Source of the DNA: Parvibaculum sp.
GTDB lineage: Bacteria; Pseudomonadota; Alphaproteobacteria; Parvibaculales; Parvibaculaceae
NCBI GenBank assembly: GCA_030682415.1
Contig: JAUXOE010000167.1
Location: 1-40,954, forward strand
DNA length: 40,954 nt
Direction of reading: 5' to 3'
The notes below the pieces were generated by a model, which was not told the DNA's origin, did no database searches, and worked only from the letters and a program-made list of their open reading frames with translations. The position numbers were made by a program, and so were the translations under genes. Shown piece by piece: positions 34,586 to 40,954 of the stretch (positions are counted from its first letter, which is position 1; each line of letters begins with the position of its first letter).

Positions 34586-35365
34586 ATGACCGAGACAACC
34601 GAAGTCAGGCTCCCGGATTACGATCTCGGCGGCAAGATGGCGCTGGTGACGGGCGCGACCAGCGGGCTCGGCAGACGCTTCGCTCTGGTGCTGGCGAAGG
34701 CCGGGGCGAAGATCGCCATTACCGGGCGGCGGGTCGAACGGCTCGCCGCGCTCAAATCCGAGATCGAGGCGACAGGCGGCGTGGCGGCGGCGATCGCGCT
34801 CGACGTCACAGATCCGGCGAGCATCGAGGCCTGCATGGCGGAGGCCGAGCACACGCTCGGACCGGTCGACATTCTCGTCAACAATGCCGGCATGAATGTG
34901 CAGGCGCTTCCGGCCGAGGTGACGCCGGAAGGCTTCGACACGATGTTCGACACCAATGTGCGCGGTGCCTTCTTCATGGCGCAGGCAGCCGGGCGCTCGA
35001 TGATGGCGCGGGGCGCGGGCGGCCGCATCATCAACATTGCTTCCATCGGCGCGCATACGGTTCTCCCTGGACTGACGATCTATTGCATGACCAAGGCAGC
35101 AGTCGGCATGATGACCAAATCGCTCGCCAAGGAATGGGCGCGGAAGCAGATCAACGTCAACGCCATGTGCCCGGGCTTCATCGAGACCGAACTCAACTCG
35201 GACTGGTTCGGCACCGAGGGCGGACAAAAGCAGATCAAAAGCTGGCCACGGCGGCGGCTCGGGGTCGAGGAGGACCTCGACGGGACGCTGTTGCTTCTGG
35301 CGTCCGACCACGGACGGTTCATCACCGGGTCGCTTTTTACCGTCGATGACGGACAATCACTCTGA
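34586..35365 (+). CDS. SDR family oxidoreductase
   Basis: 259 residues; ATG after GGAGG with 9 nt spacing. Classical short-chain dehydrogenase: T-G-A-T-S-G-L-G (22-29), N-N-A-G (99-102), catalytic Tyr166-x3-Lys170 (YCMTK) and P-G-F-I-E-T-E. Probably NADP-dependent given the R-R after the T-x-x-G-R-R segment, though this is weak. Substrate unknown; a fatty acyl or hydroxy-steroid ketone would fit the region. Divergent from the DsbA-family gene. Confidence 0.92.
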   Translation: MTETTEVRLPDYDLGGKMALVTGATSGLGRRFALVLAKAGAKIAITGRRVERLAALKSEIEATGGVAAAIALDVTDPASIEACMAEAEHTLGPVDILVNNAGMNVQALPAEVTPEGFDTMFDTNVRGAFFMAQAAGRSMMARGAGGRIINIASIGAHTVLPGLTIYCMTKAAVGMMTKSLAKEWARKQINVNAMCPGFIETELNSDWFGTEGGQKQIKSWPRRRLGVEEDLDGTLLLLASDHGRFITGSLFTVDDGQSL

Positions 35366-35389
35366 CAGCGGTGGCTGCAACAGGCTTCG

Positions 35390-35404
35390 TTAATACTTCG
35401 TTAA
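35390..35404. promoter_or_regulatory. CtrA-type box (TTAA-N7-TTAA)
   Basis: TTAA (35390-35393), 7 bp, TTAA (35401-35404) is the exact full CtrA consensus, embedded in a direct repeat CTTCGTTAA (35385-35393 and 35396-35404). It lies 57 bp before the GTG of the small membrane protein gene. CtrA is the alphaproteobacterial cell-cycle regulator; binding is inferred. Confidence 0.6.
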
Positions 35405-35430
35405 GCACAAGCGCCCATGATTTCTCGAAT

Positions 35431-35447
35431 GTTGCACCGAGTGCAAC
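35431..35447. promoter_or_regulatory. 17-bp perfect palindrome before a ribosome site
   Basis: GTTGCAC-CGA-GTGCAAC, ending 2 bp before the AAGGGA ribosome site of the gene at 35461. An operator, or a translational hairpin in the leader if transcription starts upstream. Confidence 0.6.
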
Positions 35448-35460
35448 GAAGGGAAATTCC

Positions 35461-35754
35461 GTGGGAAAGCTCATTACAGGATTTGTTCTCGGGTTTTTGG
35501 CATGCGTCTGGACCTATGGTCTCAATCCGACTGAAGCCATATTCGGATTCAGTCACAAGATTTCCGAAGCTCATCACGATCTTCAGACTCAGTACGACGC
35601 CAACCGTCCGCACGGGCACAAAGGACAATATGCCAATGTGGACCGGATTCGCGCCTTCCAGAAGGTATCGGCCGACGACGCGCAGCCCTTCGGCGCTCTT
35701 GCGCATCGCAACGCAAGCTGGCTAAGTCGGGTAGGCGGGTTGCCCCCGATGTAA
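35461..35754 (+). CDS. Small single-pass membrane protein (G-F-x-x-C-V-W family A)
   Basis: 97 residues from a GTG preceded by AAGGGA. N-terminal helix (L-I-T-G-F-V-L-G-F-L-A-C-V-W-T-Y-G-L) then a polar tail with H-D-L-Q-T-Q-Y-D-A-N-R-P-H-G-H and two further His. Its N-terminus matches the product at 37437 (G-[FI]-V-[LV]-G-F-[LF]-[AL]-C-V-W), so the two are probably paralogues. A longer frame from 35371 exists but would run across the palindrome and has no ribosome site. Function unknown. Confidence 0.7.
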   Translation: MGKLITGFVLGFLACVWTYGLNPTEAIFGFSHKISEAHHDLQTQYDANRPHGHKGQYANVDRIRAFQKVSADDAQPFGALAHRNASWLSRVGGLPPM

Positions 35755-35779
35755 GGCGCATCCCGCATTCGGGGGCGTC

Positions 35780-35875
35780 ATGATCGGTGAAATTTCCATT
35801 GAAAGCTGGCTGGTGCTCGGTCTGCCCGCGCTCGCCATCATTGCATCCACCATTGCATGGATTCAGGCGCGATGA
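35780..35875 (+). CDS. 31-residue symporter small accessory protein (candidate)
   Basis: Too short for routine gene calling: M-I-G-E-I-S then a single hydrophobic helix (W-L-V-L-G-L-P-A-L-A-I-I-A-S-T-I-A-W) ending Q-A-R. GGGGG lies 4 nt before the ATG. Its stop overlaps the symporter start (ATGA at 35872-35875). Small coupled proteins encoded just upstream of sodium:solute symporters are known and annotated as symporter small accessory protein. The overlap supports a real gene and a physical partnership with the symporter. Confidence 0.75.
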   Translation: MIGEISIESWLVLGLPALAIIASTIAWIQAR

Positions 35876-37326
35876 GCATGGCGCTACCGCTGACCATCGC
35901 GGTCTATCTGCTGGCGATGCTGGCGCTCGGCGTGGTCGCCTATCGCTTCACCAACAATCTCAAGGACTACATTCTCGGCGGGCGGCAGCTTGGCCGCTGG
36001 GTTGCGGCATTGTCGGCCGGCGCCTCCGACATGAGCGGCTGGCTGATGCTAGGGCTTCCCGGCGCGGTCTATCTCTACGGCCTCAACCAGATATGGATCG
36101 CGGTCGGGCTGGTCGCGGGCGCATTGCTCAACTGGCGCTTCGTTGCGCGGCGCTTGCGCCGTTATACGGAGGTCGCCGGCGATGCGTTGACGCTGCCGGA
36201 CTATTTCGAAAACCGTTTTGCCGACCGGAGCCGCGTGTTGCGCGTCGCCAGCGCCTTTGTGATCCTGATCTTCTTCACGATCTACACGTCGGCGGGTCTC
36301 GTGTCGGGCGCCATCCTGTTCGAACAGGTGTTTGGTCTCGACTATCATTGGGCGCTGGCCATCGGCGCCGTCAGCATCCTGTCCTATACGGCGATCGGCG
36401 GCTTTCTCGGCGTCTGCTGGACCGATACGGTGCAGGGCGTGATGATGTTCTTCGCGCTGCTGATCGTGCCGGCCGTCGCCATTTCGGCAATGGGCGGCGT
36501 CGAGGCAATGATTGCCGGCGCCGACAGTGCCGGGCCGACAGGCGCGCTCGACGCCTTTCATGACATCAGCCTGATCGGGGCGGTTTTGCTGATGGCGTGG
36601 GGGCTCGGCTATTTCGGCCAGCCGCATATTCTGGCGCGCTTCATGGCGATCCGCGACGAGGCCGCGTTGCCGGGCGCTCAGTTGATCGGCATGACCTGGA
36701 TGGTGCTGGCGCTTTACGGCGCCGTGGCGACCGGCCTTGCCGGTATCGGCTATTTTGCCGCCGCGCCGCTCGCCAATCCCGAGACGGTGTTTCTGGCCCT
36801 GTCGCAGGCGCTGTTCAGCCCGGTGATTGCGGGGGTGTTGCTGGCCGCCGTGCTGGCCGCGGTGATGAGCACGGTCTCGTCGCAGCTTCTCGTTTCGTCG
36901 AGCGTGATTGCCGAGGACTTCTGGAAGCGCATCTTCCGGCCCGATGCGCAAGCGCGTGAATTGCTGATGGTGGGGCGGGCTTCGGTCATCGTCATCTCGG
37001 TGGCGGCACTCCTGCTGGCCCTCGACCGGGACAGCACGGTGCTGGCACTGGTCGCCTATGCCTGGGCCGGGTTCGGCGCCGCCTTCGGGCCGGTGGTGAT
37101 CCTGTCGCTGTTCTGGGGCCGCATGACGCGCAATGGTGCGCTGGCCGGTATGATCGCCGGCGCCGCCACGGTCATTGTCTGGAAGCAGCTCTCAGGCGGG
37201 ATTTTCGACCTCTATGAAATCCTGCCCGGCTTCGTTGTGGCGATGCTGGCGGTCGTTGCGGTGAGCCTGGCAGGCCGTGCGCCGCCGGAGGCCGTACGTG
37301 CCACGCATGACGCTATTGCGCATTAA
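35872..37326 (+). CDS. Sodium:solute symporter, PutP-like (sodium/proline symporter family)
   Basis: 484 residues, about 12-13 membrane helices. PutP-type N-terminus (F-I/Y-L-G-G-R-Q-L-G-R-W, S-A-G-A-S-D-M-S-G-W-L-M-L-G-L-P-G), T-L-P-D-Y-F-E-N-R-F and W-G-L-G-Y-F-G-Q-P-H-I-L-A-R-F-M-A, all conserved in sodium/proline symporters. The start is set by the ATGA overlap with the 31-residue ORF; upstream frame extension to 35857 would be inside that gene. Proline is the most likely solute; related acids cannot be excluded. Confidence 0.9.
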   Translation: MSMALPLTIAVYLLAMLALGVVAYRFTNNLKDYILGGRQLGRWVAALSAGASDMSGWLMLGLPGAVYLYGLNQIWIAVGLVAGALLNWRFVARRLRRYTEVAGDALTLPDYFENRFADRSRVLRVASAFVILIFFTIYTSAGLVSGAILFEQVFGLDYHWALAIGAVSILSYTAIGGFLGVCWTDTVQGVMMFFALLIVPAVAISAMGGVEAMIAGADSAGPTGALDAFHDISLIGAVLLMAWGLGYFGQPHILARFMAIRDEAALPGAQLIGMTWMVLALYGAVATGLAGIGYFAAAPLANPETVFLALSQALFSPVIAGVLLAAVLAAVMSTVSSQLLVSSSVIAEDFWKRIFRPDAQARELLMVGRASVIVISVAALLLALDRDSTVLALVAYAWAGFGAAFGPVVILSLFWGRMTRNGALAGMIAGAATVIVWKQLSGGIFDLYEILPGFVVAMLAVVAVSLAGRAPPEAVRATHDAIAH

Positions 37327-37404
37327 CCATTTCACTGTACCTTTTTGACACAAGCCATTGATTTCGCTTGATTTTTTATAGTTCATGCGAGAGATTTTAA
37401 CCGT
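37323..37404. promoter_or_regulatory. CtrA-like half sites and promoter-like elements before the 56-residue gene
   Basis: TTAACCAT (37323-37330) matches the CtrA half-site form exactly and overlaps the symporter stop codon; TTAACCGT (37397-37404) is one base off. Between them are a consensus-like TTGACA (37345-37350) and a direct repeat TTGATTT (37358-37364, 37368-37374). No clean -10 at 17 bp was found. Confidence 0.35.
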
Positions 37405-37436
37405 GTTGCAATCGTGGACAGGGAGGGCCGGGCCCC

Positions 37437-37607
37437 ATGTCCAATTTCTTGATGGGCATTGTTGTCGGATTTTTTCTGTGTGTCTGGGTGCTCGATGCGA
37501 GCCCCATGACCGCAACGGCATCCTTGTTTGAGCGTGTCCGCCAGGTGCAGGTCTCGTTCGCGGCCGAGCATGAGCCATTGCCGCAGGAACGGCCGGCGCG
37601 GCCCTAG
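37437..37607 (+). CDS. Small single-pass membrane protein (G-F-x-x-C-V-W family B)
   Basis: 56 residues, ATG after GGGAGG with 10 nt spacing. Hydrophobic start M-S-N-F-L-M-G-I-V-V-G-F-F-L-C-V-W-V-L then a Glu/Pro-rich tail. It shares G-x-V-x-G-F-x-x-C-V-W and a following Pro with the product at 35461. The TAG stop overlaps the TAG stop of the convergent ligase gene within one CTAG (37604-37607). Function unknown. Confidence 0.65.
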   Translation: MSNFLMGIVVGFFLCVWVLDASPMTATASLFERVRQVQVSFAAEHEPLPQERPARP

Positions 37608-39160
37608 ACGCGCCGCAGCGCCCGTCGCATCACCTTGCCATTGGCCGTTCGCGGCAGACTGTCGACGAATATCACCTCGCGCGGCCGCTTGTAGGCAGCC
37701 AGACGCGTCTCGGCCCAGGCGAGAATTGCGGCGGCATCGGGTTCGGACGCCTCTTTCGGCACCACAAAGGCGGCGATGACCGACAGATCCTCCCGAACAT
37801 GCAGCTCGGTGACCGCGACCTCCTGCACATCGGGATGGCCCGCCAGCGCGGCCTCGACCTCCTGCGGCGAGACGCGGTAACCCATCGCGTTCATCAGGTC
37901 GTCGGCACGGCCGTGATAGTGCATGTAGCCATCGGCATCGAAACTGGCGAGATCGCCGCCGATGAACCACTCGCCGCGATAGACGTCGGCCTCTTCTTCG
38001 GGGCGCCGCCAATAGCCGAGCATCAGCCCGGGATCGGAACGGTGGACGGCGAGCAATCCGGTCTCGTCAGCCGGCAGCGGCTCGACGCCACCCTCGACCG
38101 GCAGCGCCGCCACGCAGCGGCCGGGCTGCGGCCGGCCCGGACTGCCGGGGCGAATTTCCATGCCCGGCGCCGTCGAGACATAGGTCGAGCATTCCGACAT
38201 CCCCAGCGCCTCGTAGAGATCCTTGCCGGTCGCCTCGCGCCAGTGCTCGAGCAGGGCCGGCGACAGCGCCTCGCCGGCGGTCAGGCCGTGGCGCAGTTTT
38301 GAAATGTCATGCGCGGCAAGATCGCAATATTTCAGGATCTGGCGATAGAGCGTCGGCACGGCGGCAAAGAGCGTGGCGCGCGTCTTTTCCATCAGCTTCG
38401 GCCAGACCTGCACATCCTTTTCGCCGTTGTAGAGAACCGTCGTCGCGCCATTGACCCAGGGATCGGTCAGGCCGACGCCCAGCGTATAGGTCCAGTTGAA
38501 GGCACCGGCGTGAAGGATGATGTCGGCGGGCTCGATGCCGTACCAGCCGCGATACATCGGCCGACGGCCCCAGGCGCTGCGATGGGCATGCAGGACGCCT
38601 TTCGGGCGGCCGCTGGTGCCGGAGGTGTAGACCAGGAAAGCCGGATCGTTGGCGCCCGTATCGGCGTAGCCGGCCAGCGGCACATGCGCCTTCAAGCGCT
38701 CGATCATGGCCGCATCGATCACCCGCACCTCGTCTGTCTGCATGTGCATGCCGGGCGCCAGCGCGACCGCGGCGGCGGCTGAATCCGCGAGCAGGAAGTC
38801 GGCCTCGTCGGCGGTGAGTTGCGAGGAGGAGGGAAGCGGCACGACGCCTGCCGCCAACGCGCCGAAAAAGAGCAGCGCATAGTCGGATGTGTTGGGCATG
38901 CGGATCATCAGGCGTTCGCCGGGTGCAAAACCTTCCGCCAGCAACCCGGCCGCCACGCGGCGCACCGCGTCATCGAGTGCGCCATAACGCCAGCGCTCGG
39001 CGCTCTCAAGCGGCGCGTCGGCGTCGCTGACAACGATCAACGCGATCTTCTCCGGCGTCTCCTTCGCCGCGCGCGCCAGACAATAACGCGCGATGTTGAA
39101 GGAGGCGGGGCAGGACTCGCCGGTATAACCGCGAGCGATGGCGGGAGCGGGCAGGGGCAT
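37604..39160 (-). CDS. AMP-dependent acyl/aryl-CoA ligase (benzoate-CoA ligase-like)
   Basis: 518 residues from ATG 39160; a frame from 39226 adds 22 residues without family similarity. ANL superfamily: AMP-binding P-loop Y-T-S-G-T-S-G-R-P-K-G (178-188), L-G-M-S-E-C-S, D-D-L-M-N-A-M-G-Y-R-V-S-P-Q-E-V-E and the catalytic Lys in R-T-A-N-G-K-V-M-R-R. It activates a carboxylic acid to its CoA ester. The opening resembles benzoate and 2-aminobenzoate-CoA ligases, but chain specificity is not readable. Divergent from the racemase at 39312. Confidence 0.87.
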   Translation of the reverse strand: MPLPAPAIARGYTGESCPASFNIARYCLARAAKETPEKIALIVVSDADAPLESAERWRYGALDDAVRRVAAGLLAEGFAPGERLMIRMPNTSDYALLFFGALAAGVVPLPSSSQLTADEADFLLADSAAAAVALAPGMHMQTDEVRVIDAAMIERLKAHVPLAGYADTGANDPAFLVYTSGTSGRPKGVLHAHRSAWGRRPMYRGWYGIEPADIILHAGAFNWTYTLGVGLTDPWVNGATTVLYNGEKDVQVWPKLMEKTRATLFAAVPTLYRQILKYCDLAAHDISKLRHGLTAGEALSPALLEHWREATGKDLYEALGMSECSTYVSTAPGMEIRPGSPGRPQPGRCVAALPVEGGVEPLPADETGLLAVHRSDPGLMLGYWRRPEEEADVYRGEWFIGGDLASFDADGYMHYHGRADDLMNAMGYRVSPQEVEAALAGHPDVQEVAVTELHVREDLSVIAAFVVPKEASEPDAAAILAWAETRLAAYKRPREVIFVDSLPRTANGKVMRRALRRV

Positions 39161-39311
39161 GGCGCGTTTGTAGAGGTGGAAGCGAAAACCGGCAAGGGAG
39201 CCCGCGCCAGCCCGCCCTTGCGTCAAATCGGCCAGCGTTTACGGGCCTCGCCGCAGCCTGTACAAATCTCTCCCAACAAACGGCAAACAGCTGAATTCAA
39301 GGGAGCACGTC

Positions 39312-40438
<1,127 letters not shown>

Positions 40439-40442
<4 letters not shown>

Positions 40443-40954
40443 GCGCACTTCCCGGCACGACGGGCCGCCGCCGCCTCTATCTGATGCGGCACGGCCATGT
40501 CGACTATTTCGGGCCGGAAATTCTGGCGGCCGGCGGCGACACGAAAGTGGTGCCGCTGACGCCGCTCGGCCGGGAGCAGGCGAAGGCGGCCGGCGCCGCG
40601 CTTTCACATGTCGCGCTCGACCGCGCCATCTGTTCCGGCGTGCCGCGGACGCGGCAGACGGCGGAATTCGTCCTCGCGGCGCAGGAATCGTCCGCGCCTT
40701 TCCTCGAGGAAGAACCGGCGCTGGTCGAAATCCATGGCGGCAGCTTCGGCCGGATTTCGAACCGCACCGAACTCGCGGCGAGAATGGCTTTCTATTTCGA
40801 GACGGCGGAGATGCCCGGCGCCACCATGCTCGAGGGCGGCGAAGTCTTCCGGGACGCGCTCACCCGCGCCATCGGCGCCGTCACGCGGCTCCTGGCCGAG
40901 CCGGGCTGGCACACGGCGCTGATTGCCGCGCATGAGGGCATCAACCGCCTCATT
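40439..40954 (+). CDS. Histidine phosphatase family protein, partial
   Basis: 172 codons visible; runs off the window. The TTG start at 40439 overlaps the racemase stop (TTGA), suggesting coupled translation. Phosphoglycerate-mutase-like fold: L-M-R-H18-G-H nucleophile motif, [10 protein letters not shown], and the second His in A-A-H-E-G-I-N-R-L near the end. A phosphatase on a small phosphoester is likely; substrate unknown. Confidence 0.85.

Overview
The window looks like chromosome of a GC-rich alphaproteobacterium. The evidence is the divergent recG / sdhE-mfd arrangement, fused cysNC, a perfect CtrA-type box (TTAA-N7-TTAA), an FNR/FixK-type box, and a dense set of CoA-ester enzymes. The gene families suggest a lipid-degrading, Parvibaculum-like or other Hyphomicrobiales lineage, but that is inference. 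No rRNA, tRNA, CRISPR array, insertion sequence or phage gene was seen.

Layout. 1-1101: the 5' part of an RmlC-type sugar epimerase gene (minus), a 364-bp intergenic stretch with an FNR/FixK-like box, then a small haem-copper-oxidase-like membrane protein. 1162-6737 (minus): two membrane-anchored, cysteine-rich, beta-propeller-like surface proteins joined by an ATGA overlap. 6893-8014: a divergent LuxR-type regulator with a 20-bp lux-box-sized palindrome upstream. 8096-9779: a RodZ-like HTH-TM-SH3 protein convergent with a beta-carbonic anhydrase, separated by a repeat-rich spacer. 10040-17582: a small membrane protein with a good terminator, then cysD-cysNC-galE-glmU-glmS, which makes PAPS, UDP-galactose and UDP-GlcNAc. 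17749-19014: a TPR-SPOR periplasmic protein.

19181-26385 holds two facing lipid/CoA operons. On the plus strand is an HMG-CoA-synthase-like/DUF35 fusion, with catalytic positions apparently lost, followed by a thiolase. On the minus strand are a DUF7064/7065-like protein, an APH-type phosphotransferase, DUF6285, a DUF3089 hydrolase and an enoyl-CoA hydratase, tightly packed. 26571-33769 is housekeeping: DUF502, recG, sdhE, mfd and a hydroxylaminobenzene-mutase-like protein. 33788-35365: a FrnE-type DsbA oxidoreductase and an SDR, divergent. 35461-37607: a PutP-type sodium symporter surrounded by three tiny single-helix membrane proteins, one translationally coupled to it and two apparent paralogues of each other, with CtrA-like sites. 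37604-40954: an acyl/aryl-CoA ligase, an alpha-methylacyl-CoA racemase with all three catalytic residues in place, and a histidine phosphatase that runs off the end.

Most worth following up: the HMGCS-like/DUF35 fusion plus thiolase with a Cys-to-Gln change; the LuxR regulator and palindrome facing the seven-fold-repeat surface protein operon; and the small membrane proteins and CtrA box around the symporter.
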